Shown in pieces: positions 38,421 to 49,700 of a DNA stretch of 64,000 nucleotides. Under the pieces are notes generated by a model, which was not told the origin of the DNA, searched no databases, and saw only the letters and a list, made by a program, of their open reading frames with translations. The DNA is from CAVVUF01 sp963751425 (GTDB lineage Bacteria > Chloroflexota > Anaerolineae > Anaerolineales > UBA4823), in NCBI GenBank assembly GCA_963751425.1, contig CAVVUF010000001.1, positions 1-64,000 on the forward strand, read 5' to 3'. Within the stretch, counting starts at the first letter, position 1. Each line of letters opens with the position of its first letter. A program made the position numbers and the translations under genes.

Positions 38421-39542
38421 TTAACGATGCGCCATGTAGCAGCAGCGCGGCGGCAGATGGGCAGCGCGCCACGCTCCGCTAACAAGCGGCGAAAACTCCT
38501 GAATTGTTCTCCATTCCATACCTCCATTGCAGGCGTTTGGGCAACATTCCCAACCACCCACCCTCGGCAGGGTTTCACATCGCCATTCGGCCAGACTTTC
38601 AGGCGCGTCCAGGCACAACGGGTGGAAGCGTATTTAACAAAGCGCTCCGGCTGGCGGTACCAGGTGGCAATTTCATCCCGGCTCAGATCAGGGGTTTGGG
38701 TTACGACCAGGGAAGAGAAACGGGTACGCTGATGGATCTCCGCTAAAGCTTCGGCTACCTGCGAGGGATCGATCTGCTCAGGGTGAATATCCCAAGCGAT
38801 TTCATCGGCGTCAAAAATGGAGAACAAGAACTTCTGAAGTCTCCACCATGGCATGCGTTTGCATCCAAAGGTGGTTAAAGTTGATACCATCGACGCCCCA
38901 GACCTGCACCTGCTCGAACATGGGTACCAGATGTTCCTGGCTCAGATCAGAGATCACCGTACTCACAAAGGTGATCGGGTGGTGTTTTTGGGCCAGGACG
39001 GCTTTTAGACCGGCTTCCAGGCGCTCGAAGGAGTTTTTCCCACGCACGCGATCGTGTACCTCTTGGGGGCCATCCACCGAGACCACCAGCAGATCCAAGC
39101 CAGAACCGCAGAGCTCTAAGGCGCGTTTTTCCAAGAGCCACCCATTGGTGGTCAGCGTGCAAAAGTGGTCAGCTCTTTTGGCATACGCAATCAAGGAGGC
39201 AATCTCTGGATGGAGGAGCGGCTCACCCCCGGTGATCGTGACGATCGGTTTTCCGGGTATTTCGTCGATCAGCTTGCGAAAAAGGTGAGAAGGAAGGTTG
39301 CCATTCTGTCTAAGCTGGTAGCCGGGTGCATCGCTATACGCATAATGGCACATTTTACAGCGCAAGTTGCACGCATCGGTGATCACGAAGGTGATCTGCT
39401 CGGGGGGTGCGCTCCAACCCTGGCTGCGCTGCCGGGTATAAAGGTGTGTAAGGCGGTGGGAAATATTTTGCGTGGCGACTGACAGCACCGCGGGACGCTG
39501 GTTCAAGATATGGTAGATTCCGATGAGGTGGTTGGTATTCAT
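38421..39542 (-). CDS. Radical SAM/SPASM protein, frameshifted
   Basis: About 373 residues. The radical SAM cluster motif is C58xxxC62xxC65 in ITDACNLRCKMCHYAYSD; TITGGEPLLHPEI is the GGE motif binding SAM. A shift near 38850 leads to the second half (KFLFSIFDADEIAWDIHPEQ). The C-terminal SPASM-type region has CAWTRLKVWPNGDVKPCRGW and, after a second shift near 38440, ICRRCCYMAHR, supplying auxiliary cluster cysteines. The nearest known relatives act in peptide modification or as heme/cofactor-related enzymes. No obvious precursor peptide or partner lies next to it: upstream is a membrane regulator and downstream a secreted Gly-rich protein with Cys, so its substrate is unknown. Confidence 0.75.
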
Positions 39543-39728
39543 GGTGCTGGCTCCATTAAAAAATCAGTTGCCTTCATCTTAGATAAAGGCAACTGCCAAA
39601 GCCAGAACTCTTACTGCCAGATGCTGCCAGGATTTGATCGAATGGACAAACAGTTTGTCCTACATTTTCCAGATCCTTTTGCGTAAACCACAGACAGCAA
39701 TCAGCTTTTTAAGATAGATCATTCGCCA

Positions 39729-41495
39729 TTAGAAAACCGCTCCGGTCTCCAGCATGGCACGCGCCACGCCGCGCACAGCCTGCCGCCGCATGCGGAAATA
39801 GGTCCGTTCGGAAATATATAACTTCGACATAATGTCGCGCGTGAGGGCGTTCTCGACATAGGCATCGTGCAGGATGGTGTAAGCGTACCATTCGCGCGGC
39901 AGCGGTTCTTTAGGCGGAGGCCCCGGCGGGCGCAGCTCTTCGATGATTTCGACGAGCCTGCGCTGTACCTGCTTGCCGCGCTCGATATGATCGGGAGCCT
40001 GGATGCCGAAACGCTCTACTAGCGGAGAGCTGCCCAGCTCAGAATAGTCATACAGGCAGCGCAGGCTTTCCTCTACGCACTTGACCAGCTCGAGGTCGGG
40101 CTTATAGGCCAGCTTGGTGAGAAGGTCATCTGTGTCCAGTTCGTCCAGCGACTTTAACAGCGCTTGCCCGGGTTCAGCAGAGTGCCCAGACTGCGCTCCC
40201 TTCTCAGCGGACTGGCTTTCTCGATACACACTGAGCATAAAGCCAATCTCTTCAGCGATGTCTTCCAGCCAGTAATAATCCTCTTCGCTGTAGGGGCTTT
40301 GGTCCAGGCGGCTGCCCACGCCAACGATCACGATGATTTCTGGACCCAGGTAGGCAGGCACCAACCAGAGATTGAAACCCAGGAAGGTTTTTTCGAGACC
40401 GGAGCTGCTTTCGGGAGGGATCTGTTCCACAGGGAACTGCCACCCCAGCGGCAGGCAGTGCGAAGAGGCGACTACCTGGTAAGTCTCTCCCTGGCGCATG
40501 GCGACCATCCCGCTCGAGGTGCGCAGGTTGTGGCATAAGATCGCCAGCCCGCGATCCAAAAAGCGCGGCAGGGCATCCGGCGCAGACGGCTCGCGCGCCA
40601 TTTGACGCAGCTCATGGCGCATGCGCCCCTCCTGGGTGCGGAACATGCGCTCGATGAACTGGCGCACGAAGTCATAGGCGGAATGTGTAAAGATGGCCAA
40701 AACCGCCAGGAGCAGGGTGTTCAATGCCGAAAGCCCAACTTGCCGGGCAAAGAGGACATACAACCCCACGCTGAGCATCACACTCAGCAGGGTGATGGGC
40801 AGGTCATAGGCGTAGCTGCGCCGCGTGATAAAGGTCTCGGCGCGTGCCACCGAGTAGAGCAATAACGCCAGCGCCGCCAGCATGATCAGGTTGGAGATGA
40901 AGCGCGGCAGGGGGATATTCGAGACCATCCCCACCATGGTGTAAACAATCGTGCTGACGCCCAGCAGCAGGGCGGCAAACAAGGCCAGGTTGACGGAGCG
41001 CCGCACATTTTTTCCGATCTGCAGGAGGTTGTAAAGAATTGCAAGGAAAACCACGCCAATGGTGTAGTACACGGGCCAGGGGTGTTCCAGGTTGGCAGAA
41101 CAGGTATAGCGTGGGTCACAGCTCCCCGTCAAAGGAACGGTGTAGAGCAGCACGATGGCTGCCACGCCCAGCAGGATGACTCCGGTTTCTTTCCAATACA
41201 GCTTCTTGCGCAGTGGTAGAGGCAAGAGGTAATGGGTTAGGCTGTGGGTAGCCACCACGGCAAGCAGCGTCGCCAGGGAATGCTGCGGATAAGGATATAA
41301 ATTGAAGCTCACGATATCGGTGAAGGAGCTGTTGTAATAAAACGCCAAGGCAAGCAGGGCAGCCACAGCGCGAAAGGTGAGCGGATCATTGGGGCTGCGC
41401 GCCATCAGGTAGATGGCGAACCACAAGGAGATTGCCATGCACAAGAAATTGGAGATCAATGTCAGATTGGTAAACCAATCGCCAGCCATGCTCAC
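39729..41495 (-). CDS. Membrane GAF-like sensor with C-terminal HTH
   Basis: A 588-residue intact protein. The first 270 residues contain about eight hydrophobic segments (LISNFLCMAISLWFAIYLMA; LFAALLLGVSTIVYTMVGMV; ITLLSVMLSVGLYVLF), like the N-terminal 7TM-type sensor domains of histidine kinases. A GAF-like domain follows (LAILCHNLRTSSGMVAMRQG to IAEEIGFMLSVYRES). There is no histidine-kinase H-box or ATPase. The last 100 residues are helical and end in a HTH-like motif: NALTRDIMSKLYISERTYFR with RRQAVRGVARAMLE. This would make a membrane-bound one-component regulator. The architecture looks Chloroflexota-typical, but ligand and target are unknown. Confidence 0.65.
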   Translation of the reverse strand: MSMAGDWFTNLTLISNFLCMAISLWFAIYLMARSPNDPLTFRAVAALLALAFYYNSSFTDIVSFNLYPYPQHSLATLLAVVATHSLTHYLLPLPLRKKLYWKETGVILLGVAAIVLLYTVPLTGSCDPRYTCSANLEHPWPVYYTIGVVFLAILYNLLQIGKNVRRSVNLALFAALLLGVSTIVYTMVGMVSNIPLPRFISNLIMLAALALLLYSVARAETFITRRSYAYDLPITLLSVMLSVGLYVLFARQVGLSALNTLLLAVLAIFTHSAYDFVRQFIERMFRTQEGRMRHELRQMAREPSAPDALPRFLDRGLAILCHNLRTSSGMVAMRQGETYQVVASSHCLPLGWQFPVEQIPPESSSGLEKTFLGFNLWLVPAYLGPEIIVIVGVGSRLDQSPYSEEDYYWLEDIAEEIGFMLSVYRESQSAEKGAQSGHSAEPGQALLKSLDELDTDDLLTKLAYKPDLELVKCVEESLRCLYDYSELGSSPLVERFGIQAPDHIERGKQVQRRLVEIIEELRPPGPPPKEPLPREWYAYTILHDAYVENALTRDIMSKLYISERTYFRMRRQAVRGVARAMLETGAVF

Positions 41496-41513
41496 CCCAC
41501 CAAGTTCTATTTT

Positions 41514-41550
41514 AGCTCACGGATGAACGCTGATAAACACGGGTTCTAAA
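41514..41550 (+). repeat. Dispersed intergenic repeat, A box
   Basis: agctcacggatgaacgctgataaacacgg. Same orientation as other copies. Part of a 441-base gap (41496-41936) that contains no gene. Confidence 0.6.
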
Positions 41551-41616
41551 TAGTACTCCCCCTGGAAGAGCTTGTGAATATTATATAGCAGGGAGGAATC
41601 GGAGTCAAATGGAATA

Positions 41617-41670
41617 AGCTCACGGATTGCACAGATAAATGAGTACACGGAAAGAGCGGAAAGAGGGCAG
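41617..41670 (+). repeat. Dispersed intergenic repeat, A and B boxes
   Basis: agctcacggattgcacagat, then gagtacacggaaagagcgga and aagaggg. Same orientation as the others. Confidence 0.65.
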
Positions 41671-41936
41671 CCACATTTGTCGTTTCATCTTTACATAACT
41701 CATCCCTGCCTGACCGGCAGCACCCCACTACCGGTCGGCGCACCGAAACACGCTTTAGCAGCGGTATACGCACCATCTTCGGAGAAGAACGATGGAAGGA
41801 ATCAATTGCATTATTCTGTTTATAGGAGGTTTTTTTGATTATTTACAGCCCATAATATCCTGGAAACCTATGTTTCCAGTCTCACTCGACCGTAAGCAAT
41901 CTGCGAATGACGCATGCCCCCAGGTGTATCAGGTCT

Positions 41937-43544
41937 TTACCTCAGCGCATCCACGGCGGCTCTTTCAATGACCAGTCCTTTTTTGTAGCGTTCCATAAAG
42001 GCCGTAAAGCTCTCGACATCCTTGGGGTCGGGGGCGATGGTCGTGCCATTTTCGCCTGCAAAGACCTGGTTGGAAAGGTAGGCTTCCAAGGGCTCGTTCT
42101 CAGCCTTATGGATCAGATAGGCTGCCAGCAGGGCAATGCCCCATGCGCCGCCCTCGCCGGCGGTCTCCATCACAGAAACGGGGACATTCATCGCCGCCGC
42201 CATGATCTTTTGACCCACATCCTTGGTTTTGAAAAAGCCACCGTGACCGAGGACCTGGTCGATCTTGACTTGCTCCTGTTCAAAGAGGATGTCCAAGCCA
42301 ATCTTCAACGCGCCGAGCGCCGAGAACAGGTGCACGCGCATGAAATTCGCAAGCGTGAAACGGCTTTCGGGTGTCCGGACGAACAAAGGACGCCCCTCTT
42401 CAAAGTGTGTGATATGCTCACCCGAAAAATAATTGTAGGCAAGCAGGTCGCCGCAATCCGCATCGCCCTCGAGGGCTTTTTGATAAAGCATTTCGAACAG
42501 ACTGGATTGATCGATCTCCACGCCGAGCATAGTGGTGAACTCTCGGAACAGATCGATCCAGGCATTAAGGTCGGAGGTGCAGTTGTTGCAGTGAACCATG
42601 GCAACGGGCTTACCGGTGGGGGTCGTTACCATGTCAATCTCGGGATATACTTTCGACAGCGCCTTTTCCAAAACGATCATGGCAAAGACGGAGGTGCCTG
42701 CGGATACATTGCCCGTGCGCTCTGCAACGCTGTTGGTTGCCACCATGCCCGTGCCGGCGTCGCCTTCGGGCGGGCAGAGCGGGAAACCGGCTTGGAGCAG
42801 TCCCGTGGGATCGAGCAGCCGGGCGCCTTCTTTGGTAAGAACGCCGGCAGCCTCTCCAGCCGAAAGTACTTTGGGCAGGATGTCTTGGAGCTTCCAGGGG
42901 AAGTTTTCCACTGCGATCCGTGCGTTGAACAGCGCAAGCATGCCTGCATCAAAATCGTAGGTCTGGCTGTCAATGGGGAACATGCCCGAGGCTTCGCCAA
43001 CGCCCAACACCTTTTGCCCCGTCAGCTTCCAATGGACATAGCCTGCCAGCGTGGTCAGATAAGTGATATCCTTGACATGGGGTTCCCTATTCAAGATCGC
43101 CTGGTAGAGATGGGCGATACTCCAACGCTGGGGGATGTTGAACTGGAACAGCTCCGTGAGCTGCCTGGAGGCTTGTTCGGTCATGGTGTTCCGCCATGTA
43201 CGAAACGGAACGAGCAGGTTTTCGTTCTTGTCAAAGGCCATATAGCCGTGCATCATGGCACTGAAGCCGATGGCACCTATAGATTGGAGCGGGGTGTCGT
43301 AATGCTTAAGAACCTCGTCGCTGAGCTTCCGATAGCTGTCTTGCAAGCCTGCCCAAACATCCTCGAGGCTGTAGGTCCAGACGCCGTTTTCGTACCGGTT
43401 TTCCCAAGCATGGCTTCCCGATGCGATTGGGGTGTGATCCTCACCGATCAGCACAGCCTTGATGCGCGTCGAGCCGAACTCGATGCCAAGCGCTGTCTTT
43501 CCGCTTTCAATGGCTTTTTTGATGTCGTTTCGATCCATGGTCAT
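41937..43544 (-). CDS. FGGY-family carbohydrate kinase
   Basis: A 535-residue sugar kinase. N-terminal ATPase fold: ALGIEFGSTRIKAVLIG (phosphate-1 loop). C-terminal: VNVSAGTSVFAMIVLE-type segment (GNVSAGTSVFAMIVLE) and QVLGHGGFFKTKDVGQKIMA, the adenosine/phosphate-2 motif. The catalytic Asp is probably in LCPPEGDAGTGMVATN. Length and motif text resemble xylulokinase/ribulokinase-like members. Because the window also carries two GH51 arabinosidases, a role with pentoses (for example L-ribulose or D-xylulose) is plausible but not demonstrated; it is not adjacent to them. Intact, start at 43544 after AGGATG. Confidence 0.82.
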   Translation of the reverse strand: MTMDRNDIKKAIESGKTALGIEFGSTRIKAVLIGEDHTPIASGSHAWENRYENGVWTYSLEDVWAGLQDSYRKLSDEVLKHYDTPLQSIGAIGFSAMMHGYMAFDKNENLLVPFRTWRNTMTEQASRQLTELFQFNIPQRWSIAHLYQAILNREPHVKDITYLTTLAGYVHWKLTGQKVLGVGEASGMFPIDSQTYDFDAGMLALFNARIAVENFPWKLQDILPKVLSAGEAAGVLTKEGARLLDPTGLLQAGFPLCPPEGDAGTGMVATNSVAERTGNVSAGTSVFAMIVLEKALSKVYPEIDMVTTPTGKPVAMVHCNNCTSDLNAWIDLFREFTTMLGVEIDQSSLFEMLYQKALEGDADCGDLLAYNYFSGEHITHFEEGRPLFVRTPESRFTLANFMRVHLFSALGALKIGLDILFEQEQVKIDQVLGHGGFFKTKDVGQKIMAAAMNVPVSVMETAGEGGAWGIALLAAYLIHKAENEPLEAYLSNQVFAGENGTTIAPDPKDVESFTAFMERYKKGLVIERAAVDALR

Positions 43545-43725
43545 CCTCCGAATGGTTTGATATTCCGCTCACTTTGCATTCTTATTATAATCTTCTTCAG
43601 GGTCAGTGAGGGCATCCAGGCGTCCTACGGCCAGCGGAACTACTCTCTGTACGGATAACTGCAGGTGGCAGATGGCTCTGTTCTGCTCTTCCCTGGTGCC
43701 GGGATGATGGCTGATCGTATTCAAC

Positions 43726-46700
43726 CTACCCCATGACGATAAGCACCGAATAGCTGCCAGCCTCCCAGAGAGAGGGATCACTTTATCCGGAAGCACCTGA
43801 CCATTCAAGGACACTTGCTGCACTCCCTGGTTGACGTGGCCCGGATTCTGCACCTGAAACTCATAGGTTGCCGGTCCAAACCGGTATGTAAAGCGAAAGC
43901 CAGGCCAGTCCCGGGGAATGCGTGGGTCCACTTCAAGCCGATCCCCTCTTTTTTTCAAACCCAGAAACCCTTCCAGGCCCAGGCGGTACATCCAACTGCT
44001 GGACCCGGTATACCAGGTCCAGCCGCCCTGCCCGGTGAAAGGCGGAGCGCCGTAAACGTCCGCTGCAACCACATACGGTTCTACCCGGTAGTGGACGGCT
44101 TTTTCAGAGGTGTCGGCGTGCAGGATCGGGTTCAAGAGCTGGAATAATTCAAAACCTTCCTCGATCCGTCCCAACTCGAGAAAAGCCCAGGCAGACCACA
44201 GGGCAGCATGTGTATACTGCCCACCGTTCTCGCGCACACCGGGAGGATAGCCTTTGATGTAACCAGGGTCGCGCAGCGTCTTGTCGAAGGGAGGCGTAAA
44301 CAGCAGGACCAGCCGCTGACTGCGCCGCACCAGGTGCTCGGAGACTGACTGCATGGCCTGGGTGGCGCGCTGCGGGTCCCCGCCGCCGGAAAGGACCCCC
44401 CAGGATTGGGCGATTGAATCGATCTGGCATTCCTGGTTCTCTGAGGAGCCCAGAGGAGAGCCGTCATCAAAAAAAGCGCGCAGGTACCATTCGCCGTCCC
44501 AGGCGCTGTGTTCGATGGCCTGGGCCAGGTCGGAGGCGCGCTGGCGATAGCCGGCGGCTGGCTCATCCTGGCCACGCCGCTCACACAGGTCGGCAAAGCG
44601 GTTGAGGGTGCTGTAAAGAAACCAACCCAGCCAGGTGCTCTCGCCGCGGCCTTCAATCCCCACCCGGTTCATACCGTCATTCCAATCCCCGCTGCCCATC
44701 AAGGGCAGGTTATGCAGCCCGGAAGTCATCCCTTTTTCCAGCGCACGGCGGCAATGCTCGAATAAGGTATAAGTTGCGCTGGTTTCCGGGTACTGCCCAT
44801 AGCGCTCGTCCTGCCCCGGTTCCAGCAGGGGCGCACGCCGGAAGGGGACCTTCTCGGTCAAGACCGTATCATCGCCGGTGATGCTTACATATTCGGCGGT
44901 CACATAAGGCAGCCAGAGCATATCGTCGCTGATACCGGGTGCGCACACCGCGCCCGGAAGGCGGGTGCCACCAATGCAGCACGTCCCCGGCCTCGAATTG
45001 GTGCCGGGCGGCGCGCAGCAGGTGCTCGCGGGCCAGCTGCGGAGCGACATGCAGCAGCGCCAGTACATCCTGGAGCTGATCGCGAAACCCATAGGCTCCG
45101 CTGGATTGGTAGAAGGCGGTTCGCCCCCAGATGCGGCAGGCCAGGGTCTGGTATAGCAGCCAGCGGTTGATCAGCAGGTCAAAAGCGGGTTCGGGGGTGT
45201 GAACCTGCACCGCTCCCAGCAGGTCATTCCAAAACCGGTTATTGGACTCCCAGGCAGTCTGCACTTGCTGCGGGTCCTGGTAGCGGCGTACCAAAGCCAG
45301 GGCGGCCTCCCGGTCTTCGGCCTGACCCAGCACGAAGTAAATTTGTTCTGAAGCGCCAGGTTGGATGTCGATGTGGAGCTGCAGGGCGGCGCAGGGGTCC
45401 AGCCCCGCCTCCACTGTCCCCGCCAGGCCAATGCGCTTGAGGGCAGCCGGCTCCTCCAGGCTGCCCAGCCGGCCGAGGAACTCCGTCCGGTCAGCGGTCA
45501 GGCCGTGCAGGGGGTTGCTGGCTGAAACGAAGGCCACGCGTTCTGAGAACTCGGTATTATACGGGTTGCGCACCAGTAAAGCCTGAGGATCGCTATTGAA
45601 TTCCGGGATCAAATACTGCTGAGAGCTTTCTCGGCTTACTCCCAACACCCATTCGACGTAATAAGTGGCGGTGATGCGCCGCGCCCGGTCCCAGGTGTTT
45701 TCCAAATGAAGCTGCAGGATTTTAAGCGGAGCATCCGGCGGGGTGAACACCCGCAGCCGCTGGCGCAGGCCGTGACTGTGGTGCTCGAAGATTGTGTATC
45801 CGGCACCATGGCGCACCAGATAGGGGGCCGGGGCAGGAGCAGGCTGTGGGGTGGGCGACCAGACGATGGCCGTTTCTTCATCCCGCAAATACAATGCTTC
45901 GTGTGGCTCATTGGAAACCGGGTCGTTTCCCCAAGGACTCAGCCGGTTTTCGCCGCTATTTTCAGCCCAGGATGGCGCCCAGCCCGGACTCGGATGCCAG
46001 GAAACCGAAGTGCGGGTTTGCGATCACGTTGACCCAGGGAGCAGGAGTAACCTGTCCGGGCGCCAGGTAGATGCAATACTCGCCTCCATCCGGGCTGAAA
46101 CCGCCCAGGCCATTGTCATAAAGCAGGCCTTGCGGACGAGGCAAGGAGCACGGTCGGCTGTGGGTCTACCCCGTCGGGCAGCGCCGGAGAAAAGGGTGGC
46201 AGCCGGGATGGCTTATGGTCGAGCGCCGGGGTGTGCTGAAGATGCTCAGCCAGAGTCCCTCGGGCACCGTCCAGCACCACGCGCGCTGCCGTTTCCAAGA
46301 GGACCCGGTCCGCCTCTCCCATCTGGTCTGCATGGAGCAAGAAGATGCCCCCGCGGCGGTTAAGCCATCCTTCACTCTCCGTAGCTGGCGACCAGGCGGT
46401 AGAGCTGCGAGCTGAGCTCCTGATTATAGCTGGTGCTCTGCTTGTCTAAAAACACCAGATCGATCATGAGCTGGCGCCTGCGCCAGTAGGTGTGCGCCTG
46501 GAGCAGCTCCCGGGCCAGGGTAAGCTCTTGCTCGGCCCCAATTTCGACCAGGAGGATGGGGTAATCCCCAGAAATCGCAAAAGGCCACAGTCCTGGCTGG
46601 CCTTTCTGATTTGCAGCCAACCGCTCGGGGCTGGCCCGCAGTGCATGAGAAGGGAAAACCAACAAAGACAACAGGGTTTGAAAATCCTTCAACTGGGGGT

Positions 46701-49700
46701 TGGAGATCTCCAGATTCGTTCATTTCTACTTCAGCGAGCGCCCGAGCCTGTTCCAGGGCTGCCTGGATTGCACCCAGCGATGAGTAGCGGTCTATTATGG
46801 CCTGGCAGCTCTCTGCCGAGCGGGCTGCGGCTGTCAGGAAAGCCAGGCGGAAGGTGCCATGTGGCGGCAGAATAGACTACCTGGCTAATCGAAAAGATCG
46901 GGTCCAGAGAGGCCCCGGTCCCAGGTCGGCGAGCCAGCTTCCAGGGCAGCCGGATGTCGGGCAGTGCGGCCGCGCCCCAGGAACCGGCCGCGGTCGGTTT
47001 CCAGCCTGGGCCGTACAACCGTGATCTCGCCTGGGCTGGTCACCACTGCATGGGCCAGATAAATCCCTTCTTCCGATCCGGAACGCGGCCGGCGGTGGAA
47101 CAGCAAACCATTGCCCCTTGGCAGCGGCTCGCTTTCGATGAACAGCTTAGTTGAAGGCTGGATGGCGGGTGTCAGCTAGCCTGGGGAGCGAGGACAACCT
47201 CTCCATAGCTGGTCAGCCGCAGGCGCCGTGGCTGGTCCCCATGGTTCGTCAGGGTCACCAGGCGAACTTCCACATCGTCTTCCGGGGCGACAAAGACCTC
47301 AGTCACCTGAGCCAGGGAGCCGTCTTGGCGGCGGAACTCGGCAAAGTGACTGCTGAAGAAGACCTCATGTTCATCGCCAATCACTAAAGTAGGCTGGAGG
47401 CCTGACGACCAGGTCGCGCCGCTCTCCTGGTCCTGGACATAAATCCAGGACCCCCAATTATCCAGGGTGGTATCGGGCCGCCAACGGGTCAGATCAATGT
47501 CTTCCCAGGCGCTGTAACCGCCGCCTGCAGCGGTAATCAGGATGCTGTAGTGACCATTCGAGAGGTAATGCGCCCTGGGCTGCGGCGCCTGTGGATCCAC
47601 TTGCCAGGGGCTGGCCAGGTTGCGGGGCTGTATGACCCGCAATCCCGGCGAACCTTCGGTATTCGGCTGCTCGATAGGGGCATCTCTTGGAATCTGCTCC
47701 AATAACAGCAGTTCTACACTTTGGATACGCGGGTCGCGATGGAAGCGCTGGACCATCGCATCGCCCTGCAAATAATTGACCAGCGAGAGCATGATCATCC
47801 CCTGGTGGTGAGCCATGTAGGACTGTACGATCGCTATCTCCTGGCCTACGGCGAGGCGCGCCGGGGTGAAGTCGGCTGCTTCATAAAAACCGTACATCCC
47901 CAGCATGCCCAGCTGCCTCAGGCGCTCCATATTCTGGAGAACCGCGCCCGGGCGCAGCGGCAGGGCAAGCAGCGAAGCATGGGGGGTGATGACCAGGTCA
48001 TCGGCCAAACCGCGCTTGTAACCCAACCCTGGCACTCCAAAGGCGCGGTATTGATAGAATTGGTTGGCGTCAAAGCGGTAGTACCCCAATTCTGAAATTC
48101 CCCAGGGGATGTTTTTCTCACGCCCATATTCGATCTGGCGGTCGGCTACCACTTCCAGGGTTTGGCCAAGCAGGGTGCCGGGTTCGCTGCGCACCATCAA
48201 GCGCGGCATCAAGTACTCGAACATGGTGGCGCTCCACGAGATGAGTGCCTGCCGCCCGTCTACACGCGTAAAGGGACGGCCAAGATGCAGCCAATGACTC
48301 TGCGGGACCTCGCCCTTGGCGATGGCCACCAGGCTGGCGAGACGCGCTTCCGAAGCCAGCAGGTCGTAATAATTCAAATCCAGACCGCTGGTGGTGACAT
48401 TGTAGCCGATATGGAAGACCTGGCGCTGAGAATCGAACAGGAAGGAAAAATCCATCGCCTGGAAGAGCGCATCGCTGCGACGCGCCAGTTCCTGTAAAGC
48501 CGATCACAGGATCTCAGCCGTCATCCCGTCAGTATCCAGCTGCTCCTCCAGATCCTTGCACCCAGCGGCGCGCATCTTCCCAATCTGCAGCCGTCCTGAG
48601 TTTTCAGGGAATCCTTGAGCTGTGCTCAATGCCAGGCGGCCTGCGTGACAGGCTGCAGGGATCTCTGCCAGAGACGGCTGCTCGGGAAAAGCCACCTCCA
48701 GCGCTTGCCAGGCTTCTGCCAGGCCAGGCGGTAAATCTGCCATCCCGGAAAGAGGACCGGAATATCCTGGAAAAGAGGTAGCCAGGGCAAGAGTAAATCA
48801 ATGCAGCGCTGGATACTATTGAGCTGCTGCCGCACCCCCCGGTTGTAATACCGCAGGCGGCGCAGGTTTTCTGGCTCTAACTCTTGAGGCGTTGTTTTCC
48901 ACCAGTTCCACGATGAGCCGGTCGAGCTCGGACCAACTCCGCCTGGAAACCTGACCGTTCCCATTGCTTCTCAGATCGGAGAGCAAATCCATCCAGCGGG
49001 CGGGCTCTTCTTTCACAGATTGGATGGCTTGAACGATCGAGCTGAGAGCACTCCTCAACTCATGGATCGCTGGGCGCAGAGATGGGGCATCCAGGTCATG
49101 GAACACCGCATCAAGCAAGTCGATGGCGTCCAGCAGCCCTTCGAAGGAATCCCAGCGCAAGACTGGGTGATCAGGGATTTCCAGGCAGCCCTGGCGCAGC
49201 GCCAACAGGCAGGCCGCCAGGTTGCCGCTATCCACCGTGGATACATAGCGAGGCTGCAATGGATCCAGACTGCGCGTGTCATACCAGTTTAAAAAGTGAC
49301 CCCGGTAGCGCTCCAGCTTCTCGAGTGTGTCAAGTGAGGAAATCAGGCGCGTGGAAAGGGTGAGGGACTCAAGATAGCCCAGGTCGTACGCCCCCAGGGC
49401 AGAAAGCAGAGCCAGCCCGATATTGGTCGGCGAGGTGCGGTGGGCGACGACCCCCAGGGGCGCCTCCTGAAAATGGTCGGGGGGCAACCACTGATCCTCA
49501 GGACCGATGAACTGTTCAAAGAACAAGCCAGGTGCGGCGAGCCAGCCGGCGCAGCTCCCGCTTCTGCCCGCTGTCCAGCTCTTCCAATGCTGCGGCAGAG
49601 GCCGGCTGACCCAGATGGCTATCCCGGGAGCCAGGAACCAGGCTGCCAACAGAGGGGCTGCCCAGGCCAGGGCGGCTGGGCGAAGCAGGATGATCAGGGT

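Noticed and set aside
41907..43658. Long + strand frame of 583 codons
   Set aside because: Exactly antisense to the FGGY kinase, which has all family motifs; the + strand text has no recognisable domain.
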